Assembly: GCF_019175385.1 (NCBI RefSeq)
Contig: NC_083339.1
Span: 83,130,120 to 83,194,119, forward strand
Length of the DNA stretch: 64,000 bases
Reading direction: 5' to 3'
From: Lycium barbarum
Lineage: Eukaryota; Streptophyta; Magnoliopsida; Solanales; Solanaceae
Shown here: positions 10,772 to 23,434 of the stretch, one piece after another
Position numbering within the stretch: position 1 is the stretch's first letter
Layout: each line of letters opens with the position of its first letter
Program-made: the position numbers and the translations under genes
The notes under the pieces: model-generated
What the model was told of the DNA's origin: nothing
The model's input: only the letters and a program-made list of their open reading frames with translations
The model's database searches: none

Positions 10772-13051
10772 TCTATGAGCCTCTACTGGATTACTCATAC
10801 AACTGTACACAAAAGATTCATCATAAGCACCTCCGGTACAAAGGAGTGCTTTCAGTCAGCTAACAGTTTCTAAGAGTCCGGAGCAAGATCTCCTCCTTGT
10901 CGACCTGTGGGCATGAACACAGCGTCCAAAGAAAACGGACGTCAGTACGAACATTGTACTGAGTATGTAAGGCAGGAATGAAATGAACAATGTCATAGAA
11001 GTATTATGAATCATAAGAAAAGATATAACCTGCTTGAGTGTTATAAGCAACATACTTTTTAGATATATCATATTTTACATCATCATAGTATGTGTTTTGT
11101 CATATCTCATATATCATCACATTCATCATCACGTACATCATCACATACTTCATCACGTACATCGTCACATCGTACTCCGCATCATTAGCCGCGTTTGGGT
11201 AATCCTCATATGCCGCCCACTAGTGGTGATCATTCCCGGCCCTCTAAGCTTGGTGTAAACATAGCAGCCCGCATTAGCGGTGACATGCTCGGCCATATAG
11301 GCGCGGTGGAATCATATGCAGCCCGCATTCGCGGTGACATGCCCGGCCAAATAAGCACGGTGGAACCTTATCATCACAAAATCAATCATAACACATCTCA
11401 TAACATAGGATCATCTTATCATTTCTTGGTATCTTATACATATCATCATCGTATTACAAAGTAGCATTGTCAATCATCTTATAGACATATCGTATATTAG
11501 CATTAAGAGCATACGTTAATCCTTAAGGGCAACCACACTATGTCGGGGTGACGTAAGGTCGTGAACCCCCGATTATATTATGAACGTTTATGAGTGTCGT
11601 GACTCACCTTGGAGGAAATAGAACATAAGGCGAGTGTTAACAAAGATAACATCATTAGCGTTATAGGAACATCATGCCACAATTTCTTGAATCGCTATAC
11701 TCTAGCTCATTATCATCATCATCATATTCATATGTAATTCAGTAGATTGAAGGACTCATAGGCTTCGTTTTGTAGAAGGATTATACAAGACTTGAAGGAT
11801 TCATGCCTTTTGAAAGAAATGATAAGCCTCACATACCTTTGTCGTTTAACTATGCTATCGTCTGCTTGATGTCCTTTGATATCACGCCTCTACCTTCAAG
11901 GGAGAATTCGTACCATTGTTAGTCAATCGACGAAAAGAACGCGCTACTATTTCTAGGGAAAATTGGGCAAAATCTCCTTTGTTTCTACTACTTTTCCCAT
12001 GATTCATTTCAACTACCAAACATTCACAACAACACTCGCAATATCGTATCAACAGTCGTCATTTATCTACATTTACCACTTTCCACCATTTTTCTCCAAT
12101 TTCTCCACATTTATGGGTTTTAGCTCATCATTGCATTTTCTCATACAACACCCCTATTTCATGGTCTACACGTCATTTATAGCATATTTATACTCCCAAC
12201 TCATTAACATTCATAATTTAATCCAACTATCATTCAACTAAGGCACTATTCACATTTTATGACCCATTTACTACACTCTTGTATAATCCAAGTGTTTCAA
12301 CGTATAAATACTTCAATCATCATGAGAAAGTCATAAAACTTACCTTAGATGTTGTAGGAACAAGCCTTGAGTAGCAATACTCTTCTATACCAAAAACCCT
12401 ACTTCACTTCCTTTGCAATTTCTTGGTGTAGATGAACTTTGATGAGTTTCACAATTCTGATTTCATTGATTTGGTCTTGTGGATCTAGATTTTCCTTTGC
12501 TTCTCTTGTGGATGAATATTAGAGAGTATTCTAGATGTTTCTTGAAGTGTGGAGTGGAAATGAAATGAATGGAATGAAAACGGGTCCCTTATACTTAACA
12601 TAAAATCTGATCTTTATGAACAGTAGTCGAAGTGTACAGTGGCCGTAAACCCATTTTACGTGCCGTATTCTGGTTTACGGTCCGTCCTTCACGACCGTAT
12701 TTAAGCATAACAGAACCAGAAAGGTTTGCTGGAGGTCATGGTGGTTTACGGTCACAGTTTACGAGCCGTATTTCGATTTACGGTTCGTTTTCCGAGTCGT
12801 ATTTAACCATTTAGACATTTGGCAGAAATTTGAAATTTTGTATATTGGAGGACGATAGCAGTTTACGGTCCGTAAACCACTTTATGGGTCGTATGCTACT
12901 TTACGACCAACTGGGCCGAAGTGCAAATCTGCAACTTTTGCATTTTCAAAACTCATAAGTAGTCATCCCCTTCCTAGTAAAACATCGTACACTCATACTC
13001 TTCATTGGTCTATTCATTGTACGTTCACGGAGAAATTTCGGAGGTGTAACA
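10772..13051 (-). repeat. Element C 3' LTR, right piece
   Basis: It resumes the LTR broken by B and runs to gaggtgtaaca at 13051, followed by a polypurine tract. Joined to 842-1064 the LTR is about 2.5 kb. It holds the 30-bp inverted repeat at 11543-11572 and a cluster of TTACGG/CCGTAA palindromes at about 12640-12905. A TATA-like GTATAAGGG and a donor-like AAGGTAAG lie at 12340-12346 on the minus strand. Confidence 0.85.
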
Positions 13052-13279
13052 TTCTTCCCCCCTTTTGGAACATTCATCCTCGAATGTTAAGTCAGCGAGG
13101 ATTCAAGAAAAGTTTTGCCAGAGTTTCCTTTATAATATGGCACTACCATCCTGTCACCACAACCCATAATATCACATCACTACCTCACAGGGCCATAACA
13201 CAATAAAATTTTGAGAAATGATAGTAGTAGGGGTGTTCAGATACTTTAATTATTACACATCATTTAATGCATGCATACC
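13052..13279 (-). other. Element C polypurine tract, hairpin and 3' untranslated part
   Basis: A pyrimidine run on + (13052-13062) abuts the LTR end. At 13069-13088 AACATTCA-TCCT-CGAATGTT forms the family hairpin with one arm mismatch. The rest shows no coding pattern. Confidence 0.65.
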
Positions 13280-15460
13280 TTATGTTGTTGGCGTTTCACT
13301 TTGAATTTTTCTCGGGCGTTGGAATAAATACGGGTATTTGAATTTAAACTCTTCTTCCGCTTCCCAAGTCATTTCTTCCCTGTTGTTATTTCGCCACAGC
13401 ACTTTGACTAAAGCTACCTCTTTATTTCGGAGTCTTCGCACTTGCCTGTCTAGAATAGCAATAGGCACCTCTTCATAGGTTAGCTTTTCTGTCACTTGCA
13501 CATCATCTATCGAGACAATCTTTGTAGGATCTCCAATACACTTGCGAAGCATCGAAACGTGGAAGACTGGACAGACTGATTCAAGTTCCGAAGGCAAGTC
13601 CAATTCATAAGCCACACGACCCACCTTACGGAAAATTTTATAGGGTCCAACGTACCTTGGACTTAACTTCACTTTCTTTCCAAATCTCATCACACCTTTC
13701 ATTGGCGATACTTTCAAAAATACCCAATCACTAACTTGAAATTCCAAGTCTCGTCGGTGATTGTCTGCATAGGACTTTTGGTGACTTAGGGCTGTTAACA
13801 ATCAGTCTCGGATCACCTTGACTTTCTCGACTACTTGTTGAATCAATTCGGGGCCTATTAATTGTGCTTCTCCTGTTTCAAACCATCCAATTGGAGACCT
13901 GCACTTCCTTCCATACAAGGCTTCATACGGGGCCATTTGAATACCGGATTGATAGCTATTGTTGTATCCAAATTCAGTAAGTGGTAGAAGCTTATCCCAA
14001 CAACCATCAAAATCCAACACACACGCTCGTAACATATCCTCCAAGGTCTGAATAGTACGCTCAGCTTGTCCGTCGATCTGCGGATGGAACGCCGTGCTAA
14101 GCTTGACTTGAGTACCAAGACCTTCTTGAAAGGATTTCCAGAACTTGGCTGTAAAATATGACCCTCTGTCTGTAATATCAGATAATGGAATTCCATGGAG
14201 TCGCACAATGTCTTTTAAATACAACCTAGCATCATTTTCCGCTGTATACATGGTTTTGACTGGAAGAAAATGAGCTGCTTTTGTGAGTCTGTCCACGATC
14301 ACCCATATAGAATCATATTTCCCTCGTGAACGGGGTAATCCCACAATAAAATCCATATTAATCACTTCCCATTTCCATGTAGGAATTTCCATCGCTTGTA
14401 ATAAGCCCCCTGGCTTCTGATGTTCGGCTTTTACTTGTTAGCAATTTGGACACTATGCTACAAATTATGCTATGTACCTCTTCATGCCATTCCACCAATA
14501 TATCAATTTGAGATCATGATACATTTTGGTCGCACCTGGATGAATGGAATACGGAGAATAATGTGCTTCCTCTAGAATTTCCCGGCGCAATTCTGCCACG
14601 TTCGGCACACATAGTCTTCCTTGGTACCTAAGAATTCCATCAATAGAAACTTCAAATGGAGACTTCTCCTTTTCATGAGATAGGTCTCTGTAATGGCACA
14701 ATTGGGAGTCTTCATATTGTCGCTCCTTCACTTCTCCATTCAAAGATGAAACTGCAGGATCGTTAACGCTGACCCTCGCACTACCTGAATCGACTATACG
14801 TACTCCAAGATTAGCTAATTGATGGAGCTCACGAATCATTTCTTTCCTTTCCGAAGGAACTTCACATCGACTACCCATGGATCGGCGGCTAAGCGCGTCG
14901 GCTACTACATTCGGCTTTCCGAGGTGGTACAAAATGTTCACATCATAATCTTTCAACAATTCCAACCACCGCCTCTGCCGCAGGTTCAATTCCTTCTGCT
15001 TGAGAATATGTTGGAGACTCTTGTGATCTGTATAGATATTGACGTGCACACCATATAAATAATGTCTCCATATCAACGCATGAATCACTGCTGCCAATTC
15101 AAGATCATGAGTCAGATAATTCTTTTCATGTTTCTGTAATTGTCTCGAAGCATATGCAATAACTCTCCCATATTGCATCAATACACATCCTAATCCCACT
15201 CCGGAAGCATCACAATACACAACATAGCCATCCGGCCCTTCTGGAAGTGTTAAAACTGGTGTTGAGGTCAATCAGTCTTTCAACTCTTGGAAACCACGCT
15301 CGCAAGCATCATTCCACTGAAATTTTTCTGACTTCTGGGTTAGCTTCGTGAATGGGGCTAAAATAGACGAGAAACCCTCTATGAACCTTCTGTAATAACC
15401 TACCAACCCCAGAAAACTACGGACTTCTGTAGGTGCCGTAGGCCTTGACCAAGTCTTCAC
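13280..15460 (-). pseudogene. pol: Element C RNase H, integrase and chromodomain (degenerate)
   Basis: In element order the pieces give the post-RT connection ([19 protein letters not shown]) and RNase H ([34 protein letters not shown]). An integrase zinc finger (HYSPYSIH, then CPNC) and core (NMDFIVGLPRS, TDRGSYF, DGQAER) follow, then a GPY/F module and a chromodomain ending FKYPYLF. Stops break it at 15272-15274 and 13802-13804 (both TGA where F has Arg codons) and three times around 14410-14467 inside the zinc-finger region. The frame is otherwise mostly one register, so decay is by point nonsense changes rather than rearrangement. No function is expected. Confidence 0.85.
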
Positions 15461-15484
15461 AACCTCAATTTTCTGAGTATCGAC

Positions 15485-16648
15485 TCAAATGCCATAATTT
15501 GAAATGGCATGGCCCAGAAATGTTACAGAATTAAGCCAGAACTCACACTTTGAAAATTTTGCATATAATTCCCGGGCTCGAAGAGTGCCAAGAACAATTC
15601 GGAAATGATATGCATGTTCTGATTCAGTGCGAGAATATACCAGAATATAATCAATAAATACTATTACAATTAAATCCAAGAGTTGCCTGAACACATTATT
15701 CATCAAGTTCATAAACACGGCCGGAGCATTAGTCAACCCAAATGACATTACTAGAAACTCATAATGGCCATATCTTGTCCTGAAAGCAGTCTTGGGAATA
15801 TCCGCTTCTCTAACTCTTACTTGATGATAACCCGACCTGAAGTCGATTTTTGAAAACCACTTGGCACCCGGCAAATGATCAAACAAGTCATCAACCCTCG
15901 GAAGAGGACTGGTGCTTCTTTCTCACAAACAAGACTGGTGCTCCCCACGGCGATGAACTGGATCTAATAAACCCCTTGTCAAGCAAGTCTTTCAGCTGTG
16001 CCTTTAGCTCTTTCAATTCTACTGGAGCCATTCGATAAGGAGGAATAGAAATGGGCTCGGTGTCCGGCAACACATCAATGGCGAAATCCATTTTTCTTTC
16101 TAGGGGAAGACCTGGGAGTTCATCTGGAAATACATCCGGAAATTCATTCACCACCGGAACAGATTGAAATGTTGGCGACTTTGCTTCTGTGTCATGCACC
16201 TGAACTAGGTGATAAATATAGCCTTTCGCTATCATCTTCCTCGCCTTAAGATAGGAAATAAACCGACCTTTTCGGGATGCCGTGTTACCCTTCCATTCAA
16301 GTACGGGCTCTCCCGGGAATTGAAAACGAACCACATTTGTACGGCAATCAACATTTGCATAACACGAGGCCAACCAATCCATACCCGTGATTACATCGAA
16401 TTCTATCATTTTCAGCTCAATCAAGTCAGCTTTGGTCTGACGATCACATATCACAATGACATAATTTTGTATACTTGCCTTGCTATCACGGGATCACCAA
16501 CCGGAGTAAGTACCTCAAAAGGTTTAATTGACTCGGGTTTCACCCCAATACAACCAGCAACATATGGAGTAATATAAGAGAATGTAGAACCGGGATCCAT
16601 CAATGCAGACACATCACGGGAGAATATAGACAATATACCTGTAACCAC
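15485..16648 (-). pseudogene. pol: Element C protease and reverse transcriptase (degenerate)
   Basis: The protease motif LMDPGSTFSYIT lies near the right end. A frameshift near 16450 separates it from the PR-RT linker and RT start ([19 protein letters not shown]). About 90 bp is then missing near 15905 compared with F, which removes the RT motif [18 protein letters not shown]. The rest of RT follows in a shifted frame: [13 protein letters not shown], and the catalytic block at 15647-15658 reading FIDY instead of FIDD, so a metal-binding Asp is lost. A TGA at 15485-15487 replaces the Arg codon of GIRVD. This RT is dead by several independent lesions. Confidence 0.85.
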
Positions 16649-16663
16649 ATCCGGGAGATCCTG

Positions 16664-17810
16664 TCACCTGGCTAAAGCATATACACGAGGCTGGGTGGAA
16701 CCTGAAGTAGCTGCCCGTTTGGCTCTACCTCGGCCTGCCGACATCTGGGAAGCCTGCCCTACCGGGCTCGCTGACGAGGAACCAATTGCTGAGCCTATGG
16801 GCAGAACCCCACCTCTACCATACCGTGAGAGGCAATCTCGCATCATATGCCTAGTCTGCCCACAAACATAACAGGCATCTGTGTCCTGGCGACATGGCCC
16901 TGAGTGTAATTTGCGGCACCGACTACATCGTGAAACTAGGAGTCTCCCTTGACTATAATCACCCTCAAACTGGGAGCCTGAAGCCCTGGAGCTCTGAACC
17001 TGTCCCGAGCGAAAGGAGCGGTCAAATCTTTAATCTGGAAATCTGGAACGTGCACTAGTCTCCGTCTAGCCTGACTGCCTAGAAAAATTCTTCCTCGATC
17101 CCCCTCTGTACTCGCTGCTCGCTCCCATAGATCTAGCCCTCTTGCTTTGCCTCCTGTCCATATCACGATCACTCTTCGATGGTTGCTGTCGCCCCTCTAT
17201 GTTCTGGGCATGGGCCTGTATACGGGAAATGTCCATCCCATCTTGCAATGAAACCGTCAAACAATCTTTGAATAAATGTGGTCCCAAACCACTCATAAAT
17301 CTGTGAACACATTCTCCCATGTCAGCCACCATAGCCGGGGCGTACCTGGCCAAAGAATTAAATTGCATACTATACTCCCGGGCACTCATAATTCCTTGCT
17401 TCAAATTTTGAAATCTATCCACCCTAGCTCGGCGAATCTCGGGTGGTAACTAGTGACGAATAAAAGCATCCAAAAATTCCTGCCATACGGGTGGAGGCGC
17501 ATTCTCTCCTCTTGATAATACCCAATTATTATACCATAAGACTGCCACATCCCGGAGTCTATAAGAGGCTAACTCCACGGATTCAGTCTCGGAGGCATGA
17601 ATAATCTTTAAAGTCCTCAACATCACATCGATAAAGCCTTGCAGATCCTCATCCGGCTTTGACCCAAAGAACTCTGGAGGGTTTAAAGTCATGAAGTCAC
17701 GGGCTCTAGTACTGGCTGATCGATCACTCGGGCCCGTATTTTGCCGCTGTGCCTGGGCGGCAACCAACTGTGTCTATAACTGAATGGCCTCAGTCATGCC
17801 CATTAAATGA
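16664..17810 (-). pseudogene. gag: Element C gag (degenerate, N-terminus deleted)
   Basis: The capsid-like part is recognisable (PPEFFGSKPDEDLQGFID, ELASYRLRDVAVLWYNNW, RFQNLKQGIMSAREYSMQFNSLARYAP). Zinc-knuckle remnants with CSRC- and CYVC-like clusters follow at about 16840-16940. Several stops and shifts break it between 16846 and 17450, and a TAG lies near 17770. The first part of gag, the leader, the primer site and the U5 end of the 5' LTR are absent: gag passes directly into LTR sequence around 17800-17815, which marks a deletion. Confidence 0.75.
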
Positions 17811-20337
17811 TCTTTTATCAAATTCATACTCAATTTATAAGAAAATGATCTTTCATTCGAAAACATAAATATCTTTATATACATAGACCTTTCGGCCATC
17901 AAAATAATATATATATATATATATATACATAATGGCAACCTCGTGAGACCATATAACCCACACTGCGTATCTACGAGCCTCTACTGGAGTGCTAGACATA
18001 AGGACGGGACAGGACCCCGTCGTGCCCAAAATATGCATATGTACACAAAAGAATAATCAAGGCACCTCCGGAAAAATGGATTGCTCTCAAATCAGCTGCT
18101 AGCTCCTATGAATCTAGATCAAGATCACCTCCCTATTTACCAGTAGGCATGAACACAGCGTCCAAAGAAAGAGGATGTCAGTACGAACATTGTACTGAGT
18201 ATGAGAGGCATAAGAAATGAAAATATATCAATGAGATAAAGGAAACATCAATAAGGAGCAACTGTATATGACTGTCACGTATAGAAGAAATAACACATGC
18301 TGACTTACGCATAATCATCATCATATCATGTAGGCATAAATGTATAAGCTGCCCGTCCATATAGGTACGGTGTGATAATGTATAAGTTGCCCGTCCATAT
18401 AGGTACGGTGTGATAAGAATCAACCTGCGTCCAGGCCTCCCGCGTCCGGGGTATAAGCTGCCCATTATAGTGGTATGTGTGTCTACCCGTCCACATAGGT
18501 ACGGTGTAATATCATCAACATATACTCATCATGATGCATGTATAATAACTCAAAGATAGTTATACTTTATTGAGGTGACATAAGGTCGTGAACCTCGGAT
18601 TCCATTATGGACATCCATAAGTATTCTGCCCCACCTTGAAAGGAATAGTATATAAGGTGGGCGTATACAATAACTGACATCGTTAACTTAATGGTATTCT
18701 GCCTCACCTTGAAGGGAACATATGTATAAGGTGAGTGTGTACAACAAACAACATCATTAACTTTATAGGAACATCGTATCATGAACTCTAGAATCTTTAT
18801 ACTTAACTCATCATCATCATTATTGGACTCATAATGTATCTCTCATCTCATATAGCTATTCATGAACATAGGCTATTAATTTTCTTGAAGATAGGAAATT
18901 CTTGAAGAAGAAGGAAAATTCATACCATAAGATTCATGACTTAGAAAGAAAGGACTAGCCTCACATACCTTTGTCGTTTAACTACTCTATTGCTTGCTCA
19001 TTCTCCTTTAATGCTCACGTCTTTACCTTCAAAAGAATCCGCATTAACATTAGCTAAGCGATTATAAGAACGTTCTTACTAAAGCTAGAGAAAATTGGGC
19101 AGCATTTCCTTTGTTTATATGACTTCCTCCTTATTCCATATTAACTCCTAAAGATCCATAACATCATTCATAATATCATAAATAACAATCATCATTTATC
19201 TACATTATCCACATTTCACAATTTCACTTCAATTTCCCTATAATCACGGTCATAATTCACTATTACGTTCTTGCACATATAATGATCATTCCATGTTTTA
19301 AATGTCATTCATAATCTACTTACAATCACAACATATCCATATCCATGATTCATTCCAAACTACTACTCAACAATAGCACCATTCCCACATTTATGACCCA
19401 TTATCTATATTCTTCTACAATCAAGTGTTTCAACTTCTCAATATCTTAAACATCATGAAATATCATAAAACTTACCTTAGATATTGTATGAATAAGCCTT
19501 GAGTGGTATTACTCTTCTTGCACCAAAACCCTAGTTCACTTCTCTTGAAATTTCTTGGCTTAGATGACTTTAATGTGCTTCACACTCTTGATTTTTGTTG
19601 GTTTGATGAAGTTGATCATCAATTTCCTTTGGTTTCTTGTGGATGAAGAGTAGAGAATATTCTAGAGAGTTCTTGACTTGTGTAGGAGAGAAATGAAATA
19701 AAATGAACTTGGGTCTCATTTTAATAACTTAAAATCTGATCTTGTCGGACAATTATACGGACACTTATACGGGCCGTATAAACTTATACGGTCCGTATAA
19801 GTGACCGTGAAATGGACCCTTCAGTTTCTCTTCTCTATGACCATTATACGACACATTATACGGTCCGTATAAATTTATACGGTCCGTATAAGTGACCGTA
19901 TAATACCACCAGTGAAGGACCTTCACTGTGATGGTTCTGCGGTCTATTATACGGACCGTATAACATTATACGGACCGTATAATTGACCGTATAACCCATC
20001 AGTTCACTGAATCTTATTTTCGCCACTTCGTTTGATCTCCGATCCTTATGGAACCTTCTTAACACTTGTTTAGCACTTCATTAACAATCTAAGGGTCGTT
20101 ATAACGCTTCTCCAAAATGTCTTAAAACTCTCATTAATTCGATAGTCAAAATTCTTGCTCGACGCACAACATATAACCTGATTTCCTTAATAACTTTCTT
20201 CCATTACCTTAAATGTCTTTCAAATCTCGATTAGGGTCATCAAATGCTATTCCTTACATGTCAAAACATCGTATACGCCATACCGGTTCGTTGTCCTATT
20301 CACTGTACATTGATGGGAAATTTTCCGAGGTGTAACA
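17811..20337 (-). repeat. Element C 5' LTR, U5 end deleted
   Basis: It matches the 842/10772 LTR in order (the 'cgagcctctactgg' block, 'gaacacagcgtccaaagaaa', the inverted repeat near 18570, and the end ttttccgaggtgtaaca), but it is clearly diverged. A tandem repeat of about 38 bp (gcccgtccatataggtacgg) lies at 18340-18510. Its U3 palindromes are TTATACGGTCCGTATAA type (19752-20010), not the TTTACGG type of the 3' LTR. No target duplication matches across C (tctat at 837-841, aaaag after 20337). Confidence 0.7.
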
Positions 20338-20742
20338 AAAAGTATGATAATCAAAGATACCAATGCACCTGTGCCTTATGAGATGAGATTCATGCATATC
20401 AATATAGTACACCGTACCCAGCCCATTATGGGACTCGGTGAAATAATCATATATGCACCGTACCAGGCCCTCTAGTGAGGGACCCGGTGAAATAATCATA
20501 GATATATTGTTGTTGATTTAAAGTTCAGATGGAAAAATGGCGGGGAGAAATGCCGCAGAGCTAGTTGTAAAGCGAGCTTGCCACTCGTCGTCTAGTTGTT
20601 GAATTTCCTTCTTGTTGATTCTAGTGTTATCTTCCTTTCTTGTACATTGATGTACTGTACGAACTGAGTTCTTCGTTATTGTCGAGTAAGTTGACGAATG
20701 GTGTGTTAGGCCCTTCCTTTTCTTTATTTTGGCATGATCATG
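20338..20742. other. Unassigned junction sequence, possible A-type LTR remnant
   Basis: Motifs around 20420-20490 (cccattatgggactcggtg, ggccctctagtgagggac) resemble the tandem units of the E LTRs, so part of this may be the lost remainder of element A's LTR. From about 20510 to 20742 I see no coding region, RNA gene or recognisable repeat. Confidence 0.35.
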
Positions 20743-21088
20743 TGTTACACCTCGCCCTCCAAGGAGCTAAGGACATTCCGTACTTATAGCGTATTTTGGG
20801 AAAAAGAGCTTATGGAAGGTTAACGTCGTGAGCATATGTGGGTTCATGACAAACTGGTGTTACAACTTGTAAGAATTTTTATCGTTAGTACAGTTAGTAA
20901 AACAACGTGAGCACGGAGAGGCCATGGAACTTTTATAAGGCTAATAAAGACTTCTTACAAGTAATAAGAGAATAGCTAAAGGTCCCGGGGTCAAGCGAGT
21001 TCGAGAAAGTAAGTTTTCAAAGCTTTGGGAAAAAAAAACTTGGCAAATTTCGGACAAGATTTTGGGTCAAACTTGAGCGAGTTAGATC
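20743..21088 (+). repeat. LTR fragment in plus orientation (tentative)
   Basis: It begins TGTTACACCTCGCCCTCC, the form that a U3 end of these LTRs takes on the + strand (compare solo LTR H at 42353). After about 345 bp it changes abruptly into the minus-oriented LTR of element I. No second end or target duplication is visible, so it is probably a truncated remnant. Confidence 0.4.
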
Positions 21089-22045
21089 TCCCCTGTTTAT
21101 ATGCCTATCCCGAAATCACAATCCAACAACCCACAACAAGAACAACATTATTAATACCAATATGCTCCATAAAATATCCCTCACGATATTTTTGAAATTT
21201 CTCAGCTAACCAACTCGTTATACGACTATTTAATAACTTTATCTCCGTAAATAAACCTAACTCAATATCAATTAAGGAAGATTCATACCTTACTTCCGCT
21301 AGAATCGCAATATCTTCACTTTCCACCTTGAATTCAAGCCAAGACTCGCAGCAATATGGTTTTATAACCGCAACTATACGCTGTCCGAACCTAAATCCAG
21401 GAATTATATTTGATTTGGGATTAAAATTTGATGGGTGGAAGTTGTGGGAAAATTCCAAAAGTTAGGGAGAGGTTTGGAAAGTGTTTGAATAAAAAATAAG
21501 GGGGTAAACCCCTTTTTAAAATGGTCTAGAGTCAGGTTGCACCAAACGAGAAGTTGCTTAGCGCACTCACCCTGGGAGGTGGCGCTTTCACGCTGAGTTG
21601 GTTGCCATCCTTCTGCGCATTCGAGCCTAGTGGTGGCGCGTTTGCGCTAGCCAAATCCCTTGCCCGTGGGCCCAAATTGCAACTTCCATAACTCTGCACT
21701 CTGATGCCCTATTGATGAGCGGTTTGTTGCGCTGGAAACTAGATTTCATGAAGTTCAATTTTAGCTTTTACTTTGCCTCAAAATCCTCATATACTAAAAT
21801 ATATTTTTCCTTCAAATTGGACCAAAGTTGCCCTTTATATTTTCTCCAACATTCCAGCAAACTCTATTTCCGTAATTCACCTGCTCTTCAGTCCTCCCCA
21901 GCTTATTGTATGAGCTAGACCTTTACGACCATAAGATAAACGCATACATATATATATATACATATCCTTAAAGGAAACTCCAGAGCCCACACTTGAAACA
22001 ACCAACACTTGTAAATTTCAACATACAGATCTATGGGATGTAACA
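21089..22045 (-). repeat. Element I 3' LTR, truncated
   Basis: It matches 62085-63056 at most positions, from 'tttatatgcct(a)gcccgaaatcac' to the end ggatgtaaca. The U5-side part of about 1.7 kb is missing on the left. A polypurine tract follows at 22046. The match to the 5' LTR is visibly less perfect than for B or F, so element I is older. Confidence 0.7.
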
Positions 22046-22363
22046 TCCTTCCCCCCTTTAAACATTCAACCTCGAATGTTATAGTTTGTATACCCACAAT
22101 GTTTTTGTTGATTTCTTGAAGTTGTTGCCCCTCTCCTAGATCTCGATCGCCATATATTTATAGTATAAATTGGTCAACCTCTTCTCATTCTCTCTCAACT
22201 CTTTATTGAACTCATCCATAAATTTTGTAGCCTTCTGTTCTTATGTATTTAATCAGGAATCGACTAATATTTGGTTACCATTCTGTTCCCATTAACGTGG
22301 TATTGATTCACAATTGCTACGGCTACCCACCGACTCTTACTCTTAATTGTCATACCTACTTTA
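22046..22363 (-). other. Element I internal region, left part, with polypurine tract and hairpin
   Basis: A pyrimidine tract on + at 22046-22059 abuts the LTR. The hairpin AACATTC-aacct-CGAATGTT lies at about 22061-22080. The rest is non-coding. Element E interrupts the region after cttta (22359-22363), and it resumes at 49656. Confidence 0.65.
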
Positions 22364-23434
22364 TGTCACGACCCAACCCCGTAGGCCGTGACTAGTGCCC
22401 GAGTTGGACACTCATATCCCCTGTTAACTATAATCTTTTAGAACCAACATATTATGAACTTATTTGTATAAAAAGGCAGGACGTTATTTTAAAGCTGTCA
22501 CAATTCAGTATGTCGTAGGCACCTGTCTCCTGAGGAGTTACGATCTTTAACAACAACATATATTTATCTACGCAAGCCGACAAGGCTGCCATTACACGCA
22601 ACATCCAAAATATATATATATATATATATGCAAGCCGACAAGGCTGCCATTACGCATGGGTACGCCCCAAACATAAGTCGTATTCATACAACGGAACAAC
22701 AACTATATACAGACCCACACAAATGTCCACAGACCTCTAAGAGTAATGACAGAATCATATGACGGGACAGGGCCCCGCCGTACCCCAAATAAACACACAC
22801 ATATACAACAAAAGGGAGTTATACCACAAGCTAGGCTCCGGAACAAAGGAGCACTTCAAAGTAGCTGAATAGATATCCTAGGATGGCGGATCTCCGAAAC
22901 GAGCGTCTGTACCTGCGGGCATGAACGCAGCCCCCCGAAGAAAGGGGGTTAGTACGAAATATGTACTGAGCATGTAAAGCATGAAATATAGTAATAGACT
23001 CATACTGAGACAAGGTGTGTAGGACCCAATGCAACAAACAGAATTTCATAAAACTTACCTTTGAACATATTTCATCGGTATCATTCTCATATCAATATAA
23101 ATATACAGTTTTGTAATCAAAGCTGAATAATCATTCTGTATATAACATAAATAACGTGTCCCGGCCCTTTAGTGAGGGACTTGGTAATTACAATCATAGC
23201 ATCACAAACATATACATATACGTGTCCCGGCCCTCTAGTGAGGGACTCGGTGAATAATGAACATATGCCCTCCTGGCCGCCATCCCCATATCATCATGTC
23301 ATCATATCGTCATATCATCATATCATCATATATATATAACGTGTCCCGACCCTCTAGTGAGGGACTCGGTGAATAATATAGTAAATATGCGCACGAAAAC
23401 GTGTCCTGGCCCGGGACTCAGTGAAGGATGTAAC
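22364..23434 (-). repeat. Element E 3' LTR, piece 1 (U5 side)
   Basis: It begins TGTCACGACCCAACCCCG and corresponds to 45658-46724 of the 5' LTR. At about 23155-23425 it holds four copies of a unit with 'cgtgtcccggccctctagtgagg' character, each with a CCCTC-TAGT-GAGGG inverted repeat. It is interrupted by F after gtaac. Confidence 0.9.
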
